Source of the DNA: Rhinopomastus cyanomelas
Taxonomy: Eukaryota; Chordata; Aves; Bucerotiformes; Rhinopomastidae
Direction: 5' to 3'
DNA length: 64,000 bases
NCBI GenBank assembly: GCA_013400115.1
Contig: VXBP01008585.1
Location: 124,001-188,000, forward strand
Shown: one piece after another, positions 1 to 10,395 of the stretch
Numbering within the stretch: the stretch's first letter is position 1
Layout of the letters: every line of letters starts with the position of its first letter
The notes under the pieces: generated by a model
Databases searched by the model: none
What the model saw: the letters and a program-made list of their open reading frames with translations, nothing else
What the model was told of the DNA's origin: nothing
Position numbers and translations under genes: made by a program

Positions 1-1760
1 AATCAAAAGTATCTCCACTGGCTCCAGCTGCTCTCAGATTTTAAAACCACAGTCTGGCCTAATTAAATTATAACTAATGTTATCATCAAAGACTGGAAGT
101 GATGGGTCCTGTTTGGGGACTGAATCTAGTATGATCTGCTGAGGACCACAAAAAGGGGCAAGCCTTCACATATCTTTTAACTGTGGTGTAGAGACTGACA
201 CATTCTGAGGGCTGGTACCCGAAGCCTTGCTGAGAGGCTTTGTTCATTCACTCTTGCACAGCACCACACTAGCACAGCTCAGGTGCTCCTGATGCAGTGG
301 CCACAGTAGTGTGGGGACAAAACACGGGTTTGCCATGCTCCTCCTCGTCACCAGCTGCTGTAGTTATGGACTCAATTTTATCTTCCTGGATGGGACAGAA
401 ATCCAAACCCCCACCCACTAATAAGACAGAGAACCAGGAATTAAGAGTCTTGCACTCACCTATGATTTCATCACGGCTTGGGGTAAATCACTGAACTAGT
501 CTAATTCAAATTACTCACCAATAAAATGCAAATAACTATCTTTCAGGAATGCAATGAGATTCCACTCACCATTTTCTATTCCTTTGTGATCCTCACATTA
601 ATGCATTTATTTCAGCATAGGTACTTTCTGGGTGGTTATTGTATGAATAAGATGCAAGCAAGATTTGTTTTGTAAGCGTTCACTGTCATACTATTTGAAT
701 ATCTGTCTGGTTTTACCAAGTGGCTATTTTTTCTCTCCATGCAGAAAGAACATCCTGAATACTAAATAACTCTGGAAATGTGTTTAAGCACACTATTACT
801 GCAACAAGATTGCTGCATCATTTGTGAACTTTCCCATGGGGAAACCAAAAGGCAAAGCTGCAATAAATCTTCAGGTAAATCTTGCTTTAGTGGAGATCAG
901 TCAGAGACATCCTTCATTCAGAGGTAACTAATTTATTCTTAAACCAAACAGAAAATACTGCTAGCAGTGCTGCGATTTTGCAGAGGTTGAAGAAATTACT
1001 ATAGTTGAATGAAAGTCATTCTTTAGCACTCTAATGACAAAATAAAATTGCACTATTGTTCATGTTGACTCCAAGAGAAACACTGAGCAAGTAAAAAACA
1101 ACATAGTGTCTATGTAAGGGCACAATATTTTTTGTTTTAGGAGTATGTATGTGATTCCATGCAGTTAGGAGGAAAGTTCTACAGAGAAGGACTGATAGCA
1201 TGATATCTAGGTGTTATCTCTGTGGGTAGTTGAACAGATGGAATGAGCAATGAGAAAAGTGAAAGTCACGTTTAAACTTAATTATGCCCTGAAGGAGAAA
1301 GCTTTGTATCTGGTAAGGGTTTTCATTGTTGATTTAACCATAAGGTAATGGAAATTGTTCTGAAGAAGCAACTTTTTACTCACCAGTTTTAAAGTTGAAA
1401 GCTCCTGATCCAAAAAGCTGTGAATTCCAAATGAGAGCAAGATAGAGGGCACTACTGTGCTTTGGACTCTCACCCAGAGCTCACTGTATTATGCTTTCAA
1501 CTGACTGCAGTTGCAAAGAGGACAAGATTCTGCTCATTGTTTGTGGGTCCTATAATACAGCTCTCCACATCACAGCTGGTTTTGAAGTCACATCTAGTCA
1601 ATTCAGTTGAAGAGGACAGCTAGAGAGTCAGCTCACCCCAAAGAAGGCATCTGCATTTCATCTGAAGAATCACATCTTAACTCTCATGAATATGTGGATG
1701 GCACTCCAAGATGAAGTGGCAGTTTGTTTCAGCGACAGAAAGATCATGGGAAAAGAGGAG
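1..1760. other. Unique AT-rich DNA, no gene recognised
   Basis: I see no coding region, RNA gene or recognisable repeat here. The few ORFs are short (about 65 codons or less), lack conserved motifs and overlap on both strands, as expected by chance. It is probably intergenic or intronic sequence. Confidence 0.5.
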
Positions 1761-1810
1761 AGATTAGACTAGACTAGACCAGATGAGACTAGACTAGACT
1801 AGAACAGAAC
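1761..1810. repeat. GACTA-type pentanucleotide array
   Basis: Repeated GACTA/GATTA units with interruptions (AGACTAGACTAGACC and similar) lie directly against the 3' end of an old CR1 fragment. Such arrays are the degenerated, expanded 3' tails of some older avian CR1 subfamilies, so this is best read as the tail of the neighbouring element rather than an independent satellite. Confidence 0.7.
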
Positions 1811-1932
1811 TATTTCAGTTGGGAAGTGAAAAATTCTTCTCATCCAACTGCCTGGCTTGGAGCTTCAATCACCTCTCTAGAAAGCCTGTTCCATAGTTTG
1901 ACTACCTCTCAGTAAAGAAATGCTTCTGAAGG
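1811..1932 (-). mobile_element. Old CR1 LINE 3' fragment
   Basis: After the pentamer array the plus strand reads TTTCAGTTGG, then blocks resembling the CR1 3' region read in reverse (CACCTCTCTAGAAAGCC, then CCTGTTCCATAG and GTAAAGAAATGCTTC). The element therefore lies on the minus strand and is heavily 5'-truncated. Divergence from the usual wording is high, so it is an old copy. It has no coding capacity. Confidence 0.7.
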
Positions 1933-2331
1933 AGCTGGAGAATCAGAAGATTTACCACCAAATATGGAAGACATGGAGTGTGGAAGGTGGGTCTCCCTTC
2001 TGGGCAGAATCTGTTCTCCCCTCACATACCCCAACTCCTCCACAAAAAAGAAAACATTTTTCAAAACCAGTGGGTCCAAGTTTATGTTTGCAATCTCCAC
2101 GTGTGCCTCAGATCAGCTCTCCATGTGACTTCCATCCCTGCTCATGCCATCTGCTGGTATTGTAAATACTTGACGGATTGTGGTGAAACAGCAGCCGTTC
2201 CACCATAAGCATCTTAGTGCCACAGGAAAAGGTTTGCACCAAGTACCATCTATTCTGAGAAAACTTCAAAACCTGCAGAATATGGATGTTTCCATTGAGC
2301 GGGAAAAATTTAAAGGTAAAAGAAGATAAAT
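1933..2331. other. Unique DNA between CR1 copies
   Basis: Nothing recognisable. Overlapping ORFs of about 60-80 codons occur on both strands, with no motif and no sign of selection visible by eye. Confidence 0.45.
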
Positions 2332-2431
2332 AATAGATTCACAGAATCATTAGGGATTGGAAGGGACCTCAAAAGATCATCTAGTCCAATGCCCCTGCCA
2401 CAGCAGGATCACCTAGACCAAGTCATACTGT
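2332..2431 (-). mobile_element. CR1 3' tail, about 100 bp
   Basis: The plus strand begins with CACAGAATCATTAGGGATTG and GGAAGGGACC, which is the reverse complement of a CR1 3' terminus. It then runs through ATCATCTAGTCC and CAGCAGGATCACCTAGACC, the wording shared with the copies at 7.7, 20.4 and 45.3 kb. Only the 3'UTR is present. It stops where a second, differently worded CR1 3' end starts, so the two are separate insertions or one jumped into the other's tail. Confidence 0.85.
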
Positions 2432-2604
2432 CAGTCAGGGTTAGAAGGGACCACAGGATCATCCAGTTCCAACTCCTCTGCCATGGGCAGGGACACCCCA
2501 CCCTAGATCAGGCTGGACAGAGCCTCATCCAGCCCGGCCTTAAACACTTTCAAGGACAGGACCTCCATCACTTCCCCAGGCAACCCAACTCTCTCAGTCT
2601 GGCC

Positions 2605-3894
2605 TCATAGGAGAGGTGCTCCAGCCCTCTGATCATCCTCGTGGCCCTCCTTTGCGCACGCTCCAGCATCTCCACTTCTTTCTTGTAATAAGGGCTGTGT
2701 CTTGGCTTTCCTAACCAGATCTCTAGCTGTTTGGGCAGCTTCTTTATACTCCCCCCATTCTAGCTGTCCTCCCTTCCAGTCCTTGTAGAGTTTCTTTTTG
2801 TGTGACAGCGTGTCCAGGAGCTCCTTGCTCAGCCAAGCAGGCCTCCTAGCATTCTTCCCTGCTTTCCTTTTTGTTGGTATACATTGCCCCTGGACACAGA
2901 GCAGGTGATCCTTGAATACTGACCAGCTGTCCTGGGCCCCTTTTCCCTCAAGGGCTTCATCCCATGATACTTTGGCCAGCAGATCCGTGAAGCCATCAAA
3001 GTCTGCATGCCTAAAGTCCAGGGTTGTAAGCTTAGAAAACTTCCTGGTTGACCTGAGGATCTGAAATTCAACTGCTTCATGATCACTGCAGCCAACGCTG
3101 TCCCTGAGCCTCACATTGGTCACCAGCCCTTCCCTGTTGGTGAGAACGAGGTCCAGCATAGCATCTTTTCTTGTTGGTCCCTCCACCATTTGGAGGAGGA
3201 AGTTGTCATCTATGCAATCCAAGAACAACCTGGATTGCTGGTGCCTTGCTTGGTTGTCCCTCCAGCAGATGTCAGGGTGGTGGAAATCCCCCCTGAAGAC
3301 CAGGCCCTATGACCTGGAAGCTGCTTCTGTTTGCCTGTGAAGGGCCTCATCTGCTTGGTTCTGCTGGTCAGGTGGCCTGTAGCAGACCCCTACAGTAACA
3401 TCACCATCCCCTGTCTTCCCTTTAATTTTAACCCACACACTCTCGACCAGCTCATCATCCTTCCCCAGGTGGAGCTCCATTGATTCCAACTGATCACTGA
3501 TATAGAGGGCAACACCTCCTTCTCTCCTTCCCTGCCTGTCCTTCCTAAAGAGCTTGTGCCCATCTATCCCTACATTCCAGTTGTGGGAATCATCCCACCA
3601 AGTTTCAGTAACAGCCGCTATGTCATGGCATCCCAGCAGCACAGTGGCCCTTAATTCATCCTGCTTGTTGCCCAAGCTCTGTGCATTTGCATAGAGAGAC
3701 TTCAGCTGGGCTGGCCCTGTCCTCCTCATGTACCAGTTGCCCTTGATTTCCTCAGATTGTCCTGATGCATCAGCCCTGGCTTGCCCCAGGGCAAGTTGAG
3801 GGCCCTCATTGGCTCTCCATCCCTCTGCTGCTGGTGAGCTGCCCCACTGTTTGTCACCAGCCAACAGGAGACTATTTACCCCTTCCCCCTTCAA
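2605..3894 (-). pseudogene. CR1 ORF2 endonuclease remnant
   Basis: This is the N-terminal APE-type endonuclease domain of CR1 ORF2, which nicks target DNA for target-primed reverse transcription. The 5' frame (3894-3307) shows YANAQSLGNK, TETWWDD, REGGVALYI and CYRPPD in the expected order. The next frame (3228-2605) continues with LDLVLTNREG, the catalytic-type SDHE motif, and the linker (RRPAWLSKELL, KKKLYKDWK) that normally leads to the RT. A frameshift near 3300 splits the domain. After the linker the RT is absent: the sequence jumps to the terminal RAQRRATRMIRG-like segment in another frame. The endonuclease residues look mostly preserved, but the gene is broken. Confidence 0.85.
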
Positions 3895-4997
3895 ACCCAG
3901 TTTAAAGCCCTATCGATGAGCCCTGCCAATTCCTGCCCCAGGATCCTTTTCCCCCTCTGGGACAAGCGCATCCCATTGGTTGTTTTGAGCTCTGGTGCCT
4001 TGTAAACGGAGCCGTGACTGTGGAATCCAAACCCCTGTTGATGACACCAGCTCTGTAGCCATGAAGTGAGCTGCTCGCTCTTCCTAAATGTCCCCTTGTC
4101 CATCGCTGATGTTAGAGGGATAAAGGACAACACAGCTTGAGCTCCTGATCCCTTTAGCAGTTGCCCTAAGGTCCTGAAATCTCTCTTAATAGATCGTGGG
4201 CCTCTCATTGTTGCATCATCACCACCCACCTGAAAGACCAGAAGTGGGTAGTAGTCTGAAGGACTCATGAGGTTGGAGATTTTACCTAAAATGTCCCTAC
4301 CTGGGCACCAGGGAGGCAGCAGACCTCTCTATGGAATGGGTTAAGTCTGCATACTGGGCCCTCTGTTCCCTTCAGTAGGGACTCGCCTATAACAATGACC
4401 AATTGAGGATTCTTTTCAGGGTTGGTCTTGATGGCTGGCCTGAGGCAACCTGTCTTTGGTGCAGGTACTAGTCTTTTTGAGTCCTCATCCTTGCTGATGA
4501 CCTGTTCCTCCTGCAGAGCCTCATACCTATTCTGCAAGTGCACTGTACGTGAGGAACTTCTTAAGGTAGCACACTTGTTCCGTTTGTGTTTGTTCCGTTG
4601 GGCGGAGACAGACCTGTTCCCATTGACCCAGCTCCTGTGGGTTACTACATGGAGGCTGAGAGACTTGCTGTAGGGAGGATATTGGACCCCCTGAACCACT
4701 AAGAGTCAACCCTAGTTCGGGCTTTGTAGATCTTACATTGTGGACATAGTCAATTTCCCTTTCCCAGTCTGCTACATCTCTCAGTCTTTCCACCTCTTCT
4801 TTTAGCCCAGGCACCACATTCATCAGGTCTCGGATCTGCTCGCACCTAACACAGGTGTTGTCCCTGCCCTCCTCCATATCGAGTGCCAGGCTCCAGCACT
4901 CACTGCAGCCACCTGCCTGAACATCTGCGTGCTTGTGTGTGGCCTCTGTTTGGGTGCCCACTGTTTTTGTCCTGGCCTTTGTCGGAGTAGTCACCAT
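3891..4997 (-). pseudogene. CR1 ORF1 remnant (zinc-finger, coiled coil, esterase)
   Basis: CR1 ORF1 encodes a nucleic-acid-binding protein with an SGNH-type esterase domain that takes part in retroposition. The first frame (from a Met at 4997) has paired cysteines (CSEC, then CVRC) followed by a short acidic coiled-coil-like stretch (VPGLKEEVERL). A second frame (4699-4286) carries the esterase block I region (VIGESLLKG) and an REVCCLPGA motif. A third frame (4268-3891) carries DYYPLLVFQVGGDD and ends with RLSQRGKRILGQELAGLI. The pieces are in different frames, so at least two frameshifts break it. In the last block the expected catalytic Asp and His appear as Asn and Arg (NGMR), and block I has Glu where Asp is usual. 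The product would be inactive. Confidence 0.8.
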
Positions 4998-5064
4998 GTC
5001 TCATGGTAGCCACACTGTCCTCTCTGATTTTTTTTCCCCTGCTTGTCAGCGAGAGGCCAGAGGT

Positions 5065-5323
5065 GCCTCCTGATCTCGAAGCACGTGCCGGGTTCTGCTT
5101 GGTTGTCCCCCGGTTTCCACTGCAACCCCTCCCTCTGCTACGTCGCTGCGCTCAGGCACGTAGGCAACCCGAGCCTGCTGCCCCTCCTGCTCTCCTCGGG
5201 CACCCCCGAGCGGGTAGCTCACCTTCACTGGAAGACTGTCAAAGAAAAGCCAAAAACAAGCTCCCAGAGCTGAGCTGATCACCCTGCCTCCTGTTCTCGC
5301 AGCACGCGCACCGGGTTCTGCTT
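5065..5323 (-). repeat. Direct repeat in CR1 5'UTR
   Basis: Two similar copies of about 36 bp (5065-5100 and 5286-5323) start GCCTCCTG and end GGGTTCTGCTT, in the same orientation and about 221 bp apart. They bracket most of the GC-rich 5'UTR of the minus-strand CR1. They may be remnants of a duplicated promoter unit. The outer copy coincides with the element's 5' boundary. Confidence 0.55.
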
Positions 5324-5325
5324 TT

Positions 5326-7494
5326 AAAATTTTTTTACTCTATTTTGTTACAAAGTTTTGTACTTTCTGTAGGGTTCTGTGAAGAAGCTTTCCAGCTTGG
5401 ATCCTTCATAACTGGAGGGGTGGAGAGGGAATTAAAGCTGCAGACTGGCATGTGAACCAGAAAGTCTACTTCCTTTCCTTCAGTAGCTCACTTTTTTTCT
5501 CAGTATTTAAGAAATAGACATGATAAAGTCTCAAACTGTCATAATCGTGTCCTTTCACATTGCCATACAATTTGATTAATATTGAAGAACCGGTCTGGAT
5601 ATCTATTGGAACAATGTAGATCCAGTACAGCTTCTCCAATGTCAACACATTGCAGCAGCATGCGACTGCAGTAAACTCAGAATGAGCCTCAAAGATTTTG
5701 TTATTCTCTGAAAATTTCTGTTCATATATCTCATTCTGAATTTCAGTGAAGCCTTTAGTATTACCTCTCAATTCCAGCTTTAAGTATTGATAGTAACCTG
5801 CTGTGTGACATACATAATACATAATACATAATTGTGTCTTGTCCAATACAAATCAGTTTCAAATAAAGAGGAATGAACCTGAGCTACTCTTCGGAAGTGT
5901 GTGACCAGTTGGGCTAGAGGGCATTTTGTGGTTAGTCTGTAAATGTTGTAGACTGGGTTTCAAATTCAAACAAATTCTGTTTCATAGCAATTCTTTTGGT
6001 AATTTGCTTGTCTCATAAAGCATCAATGCGACATAGATATGTGACACCACAAAATAAGGAGAGCACAGAACTCAGGTAACATATAGAAACCATGTAACTA
6101 CTCAGACAAATTTCTTGTTTAGTGTTTGCCATTGCCCTTCATTGTTGTAACACTGAGCACTTGGGCTCTTCCTCTGCTCTTATGATTATGCTTTCATGAG
6201 AGAGACAGCTGTGTTAGGGTTTGGAATGCACAGAGCCTAGAGGATCAAGCCTTGACTTGGTACATAGCTGTTAAAAATGCTTAGGGCCATATTCAGATCA
6301 GCCCTTGAGAGCTGCAACTCCATTAGTGTCATTTAAGGATGTATTTAAAAATAATCTTCTCCTTGGATTGCCTTTTTAACCCAGCATTTTGATTTTAAAC
6401 AGCATTTTGAAGAACTGTAAGTGAATCCACATCCAGAATTGCATTGCCAGTAGCAATTCTCAGAAATGTCAGTAAAGATCACTGTGAATCTGACATATTG
6501 TTAAGTTTCGATGACTCCCATGTCAGCAAGACTGAACTTCTTTGCAAGTCATCATTAGCTCATGTCTCATTCTGTAGGCAGGAGCAATAAGAATTTTATA
6601 TTTAAAAAAGAAAACAGTAGTAATGACTAGGAACGTTTGTAGAAAGCAACCACCTACTGTGTTTACAATAAGGAACACTAAATGTTTTAGCAGCATACGT
6701 GATCCTTCAGAGACTTTTGCCCTCCACAGACAAAGCCATTTCTGAAGACTACAAGTACAAGTTTGGAGAGTCTGTCTCCTGGCCTATTAGTTCTGATTCC
6801 CTTCCATTATATTAATCAGATCTCTCCATGTCAAAGAGAGCAGGTGGAGGAAAGTGCTATGCACCCTCTACAAAAATGCAAACAATATCATTAGGCCAGC
6901 CAGTAACAGAACAATGTTGTCACCTTTCCAAATTAATGAAAAAGAGGAAGGACACAGAAAAGCAAGCAAAACATAAGAGAAGTAAATGAAGGGGAAAAAA
7001 TCAGTCAAGCTCTCTGCATTTAGCATTTTTAAACATCTCCAAATCTATCAGTTTGTATCCTGTAATTACTGCCAGCCTTGTGTGTTCAGGCAGATATTAT
7101 TCTAAATGGATAAGCATAAAGACTCTGATGTTCTTGGTAATAACTCTGACTGAATAAGGAGTATAATTATCTATTGAATTATATTTACCATTTCTTGTCC
7201 AGGTGCTTCCCTCCTCCGTTAAGTATACTGGAGATTATATGCAAAATTGCATGACTTAATGGGCTGAAAAAGTTTGATGACAACACTTAAATTGCCACGA
7301 TTTTTCCAGGCATCTTGGTTGTGAGCTGTTACCGTTCACAGACTTTACAAAGAAACAAATTGCAGAAGTTCTAAACTTTGTACATTCCTTTCTGGGTAAC
7401 TTTGCTGTTTTAGGAAAGTTAATGAAGGAAAAATGCTGTTGTCACTATTTATACGGAAAATTACAGTTCCTCCATCCAGTTAAAAAAAATAATA
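5326..7494. other. Unique DNA, no gene recognised
   Basis: The longest ORF is 126 codons on the minus strand (5466-5846). It has no motif I recognise and no splice context, and its composition is ordinary. Near 6286-6335 a short stretch (GGGCCATATTCAGATCAG, then AACTCCATTAGTG) resembles an ancient amniote repeat with GGCCAGATTCTGATC wording, but too little remains to be sure. Nothing else is recognisable. Confidence 0.4.
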
Positions 7495-7543
7495 AGGATC
7501 TTTCGAGGTCTCTTCCAATCCCTAATGGTCTGCGATTCTGTGA
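7495..7543 (+). mobile_element. CR1 3' terminal fragment
   Basis: The stretch reads TTTCGAGGTCTCTTCCAATC, then CCTAATGG and GATTCTGTGA, which is the sense-strand CR1 3' end with one octamer-like tail unit. Only about 50 bp survive, immediately before oppositely oriented CR1 tails. Confidence 0.7.
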
Positions 7544-7580
7544 AAGGATCCTGGAAAGTCTAGGTGTGCTCCTATGTATT

Positions 7581-7636
7581 TCATAGACTCATTAGGGTTT
7601 GGAAGGGACCTTGAAAGATCACTAGTCCAGCTCGAC
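7581..7636 (-). mobile_element. CR1 3' tail remnant
   Basis: The stretch TCATAGACTCATTAGGG, TTGGAAGGGACCTTG and AAAGATCACTAGTCC is an antisense CR1 tail. It breaks off after about 55 bp. A spacer of about 60 bp without CR1 similarity (7637-7695) separates it from the next CR1 body, so it is either a separate insertion or the tail of the same copy with an inserted spacer. Confidence 0.75.
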
Positions 7637-7695
7637 CCCCGACAGTGTTTGAGGGACAGTGAACTGGCCCCCTATTTAAAAAGTTGGAGGATCCC

Positions 7696-8085
7696 AATCT
7701 AGTTCAATCTCCCTGACACAGCAGGATCACCTAGACCAAGTTGCACAGGAACATATCCAGGCAGATTTTAAACTTCTCCAGAGAAGGAGACTCCACAACC
7801 TCCCTGGGCAGCCTGTTCCAGTGCTCTGTCACCCTCACTGTGAAGACGTTCCTTCTGATATTTATGTGGAACCTCCTATGTTTCAGCTTACATCCATTGC
7901 CCCTCATCCTATCACTAGATGACACTGAGAAGAGCCTGGCTCCATCCTCCTGACACCCACTCTTCAAATATTTATAGACATTAATGAGGTCACCCCTCAG
8001 TCTCCTCTTCTCCAAGCTAAAGAGACCCAGTTCCCTCAGCTTTTCCTCATAAGGGAGGTGCTCCACTTCCTTCATCTTTTGGTTT
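7696..8085 (-). mobile_element. CR1 LINE, 5'-truncated
   Basis: The insertion lies on the minus strand and carries the last part of ORF2 plus the 3'UTR. The reading frame ends in FLCNLV followed by a stop, and upstream shows NRLPREVVESPSLEKF, DRMRGNGCKLKHRRFHIN and LGLFSLEKRRLRGDLINVYK, the conserved C-terminal end of avian CR1 RT. The frame is open through the fragment. 5' truncation is normal for CR1 and results from incomplete reverse transcription. The copy ends near the start of an LTR-like region. Confidence 0.9.
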
Positions 8086-8225
8086 GATGCAACCAACCAA
8101 ATGGAGCAAATTCAGCTAATTTCAAGCAGTTTTCTTTGGGGTGCCCAATGGCAGAATACAGTTCCATTTTGTCTCATGCCTAAACGGGCAGGACTGATCA
8201 CCGATTTAGCCACATAACTTGTATA

Positions 8226-8625
8226 TGCTGCGGGGCATCACCTTGTGGGCTCTAAACAAATCAATCTGATTTTCAAGTAGAAGCCGTTTTATTGCTAAAA
8301 CTTTTACAGAACAGCGATAGGTCCATCAAACACCCCAGCAACCCGTGCCGCGATCTCACTGGCTGCCATACACAGTCCACGAGGTGTCCACAGCAGCGTT
8401 GTCGCCATACTTAAGCTGACTGTCAATATTAATTCACATGTTACAATGTTCCAACTGTCTTTGCTCTTACAACAATGATTCCACAGAACCCAGTGTCTCA
8501 CATAAACAAGGTTGCATAGAAAGTCTGCAACAATGGTTAAAATAAGACCCTTTTTGTAAAGGAAATCAGGCACATGGACCCAGTCACTGGTTCAGTCCCC
8601 TGGAATCAATAACAAAGTACTAACA
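8226..8625 (-). mobile_element. Probable solo LTR of an endogenous retrovirus
   Basis: On the minus strand this roughly 400-bp stretch begins TGTTAGTACTTTG, contains an AATAAAACGG polyadenylation signal (complement of 8288-8293), and ends about 60 bp later near GCCCCGCAGCA. A signal close to the 3' end followed by a short U5-like region is typical of retroviral LTRs. An 89-codon ORF inside it has no recognisable product. I could not find a matching target duplication, so both ends are uncertain, and no internal retroviral genes are present. Confidence 0.45.
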
Positions 8626-9184
8626 GAAAAGAAATTAAAGCTTCAAACTTCCTTTTAAAAAGGAATCTAAATATAACAATATTATCTGTGTTTCTGGTGG
8701 CGTGTCAGTGAGCAGTGATGTGTTACATCAGGTTGCCACATCCCAGTACAGGATGTCATATCAGATATGTGCAATGCAGCCTTGCGAGCATCAGACTTAA
8801 TATGATTCATCACTCTGAACAATCACTATGTTGAAACTCCCTGCAAGCTGTGCTTAAAAATATGCAAGTGGTATATTTTTTCCCTCTAATTTATAGCCAT
8901 AGAATGGAAAGCAACATCTCAGCTGTGAAGGGGAAAAGAAACTTGCTAAGATTCTTTATTCTTTAGAAGTAAGATTAAAGCATCTTTCCAGGCGGAAGGA
9001 CAAGCTGACGTGTCAGCTGTGTCAGTGGAATAAAAGGATCCAATCAGTCTTTGTTCAACAAATGTTACATGTGGTCCAGAGTTTTCCACAAACAGTAGAA
9101 TATTTCTCTTCCCAAAGCTGCAAAGCATGTGACTTTTTGGCTTCAATAGAAGCTGTTCTTATGTAAAGAAGAAAAGTAGTTGGG
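8626..9184. other. Unique DNA
   Basis: No gene or clear repeat is visible. Two overlapping minus-strand ORFs near 8946-9333 have no recognisable content; one of them runs antisense through the CR1 fragment that follows. Confidence 0.4.
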
Positions 9185-9312
9185 CGGATCTGCTGGAGAG
9201 GGTCCAGCGAAGGGCTACGAGGATGATTAGGGGACAGGAGGGCATGGCTTATGAGGAGAGGCTGAGGGACTTGGGGCTTTTTAGTCTGGAGAAGAGAAGA
9301 CTTAGGGGAGAN
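9185..9312 (+). mobile_element. CR1 RT C-terminal fragment ending at an N
   Basis: Sense-strand CR1 coding sequence reads LLERVQRRATRMIRG, EERLRDLGLFSLEKRRLRG and then stops at the single undetermined base at 9312. After the N the sequence no longer resembles CR1. CR1 copies usually lose their 5' part, not their 3' part, so the 3' cut at an N suggests a sequence join rather than natural truncation. Confidence 0.85.
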
Positions 9313-9940
9313 ACTGTTCACTGTTTGCCACACAACCTGTTGTGTTACAATTACAAACAGAAGACACTAATAGTTCATTTAGATTGTAATGTCACTTTAG
9401 TCTAGTATCAGAACATGATTTTTAAACTACAAATGATGCAATGATGTCTTTGTTTCTTGAATATTTTGTTTCAAGGTTTTGAATTGAATGGTTTTGATTA
9501 AATGAGCTTGGCAATTGTCCCGTAGCATGTACTGGTATCTATAATCATTGTTACATTTTTGCTATTAGCCTAGATTAATAATTCATTAATGATTTGAATT
9601 AATGACTTAATAATTTGTTGTACTTAAAAATCTTGCATATTTTAAAATCAGGAAAAAAAGAATAAGCTTAATTAGGAGTTTGGAATCAGTTGGTATAAAG
9701 ATATAATAAAGTGAGTGCTAAAGAGCACTGCAACCATGAAGTTAGAATGAAAGGGAAGGAAATCACAAATAATTTCCTGACTGTCTTGCAAATGATCAGC
9801 ACATAAACTGTCAGCATTTTAATTAAGATTAATTTCAAAGAACTACAAGTGCTGATAATTTCATAGATACATCCTAGTAGTGTTTACAATGTGAGAGAAA
9901 ACCTCATATTCAATTGCCCTTTATGTCTCACACAGCTTAT
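9313..9940. other. Unique AT-rich DNA
   Basis: There is no gene, RNA or repeat that I recognise. Base composition is very AT-rich with runs such as TTAATGATTTGAATTAATG. Confidence 0.45.
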
Positions 9941-10395
9941 CACAGAACACTAAGGATTGGAAGTGACCTCAGCAGGATCACCTAGAGATCAGATTGCACA
10001 GGAACACATCCAGGTGGGTTTTAAATGTCTCCAGAGAAGGAAACTCCACAACCCCCCTGGGCAGCCCACTCCTGTGGTCTATCACTCTCACTGAGAAGAT
10101 GTTCCTTCTCATATTGATGTGGAACCTCTTATGTTCCAGCTTACACACATTGCCCCTTGTCCTATCACTAGATGACTTTGAGAAGAGCCTGGCTCCATCC
10201 TTCCAACGCCTGCCCTTTCCATATTTCTAAACATTAATGAGGTCACCCCTCAGTCTCCTTTTTTCCAAGCTAAAGAGACCCAGCTCCCTCAGCCTTTCCC
10301 CATAAAGGAGATGTTCCACTGCCTTCATCACCTTTGTGGCTCTGCGCTGGACTCTCTCAAGCAGTTCTCTGTCCCTCTTAAACTGAGGAGCTCAG
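9941..10395 (-). mobile_element. CR1 LINE, 5'-truncated
   Basis: It starts on the plus strand with CACAGAACACTAAGGATTGG and continues through CAGGATCACCTAGAGATC and the terminal ORF2 region in reverse. The order of blocks matches the copies at 7.7 and 20.4 kb. A small deletion lies in the tail: the usual ATCATCTAGTCC block is missing between GTGACCTC and AGCAGG. It ends around CTCTCTGTCC and AACTGAGGAGCTCAG in the region encoding the FWAPQFKRD-like segment. Confidence 0.88.

Larger units (their letters stand above)
2432..5325 (-). mobile_element. Long CR1 LINE with RT deletion
   Basis: This is a long minus-strand CR1. Read from its 5' end (about 5325) it holds a GC-rich 5'UTR, ORF1 (about 4997 to 3891), the ORF2 endonuclease (about 3894 to 2700), then a sudden jump to the extreme C-terminal RT and 3'UTR (2432-2690). 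Almost the whole RT domain is missing. A second internal loss near 2600 joins an EARLRELG-like stretch directly to the 3'-terminal coding segment. Full CR1 elements are about 4.5 kb, so roughly a third is gone. It cannot mobilise itself. Frameshifts separate the ORF1 pieces, and the copy looks moderately old. Confidence 0.88.
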
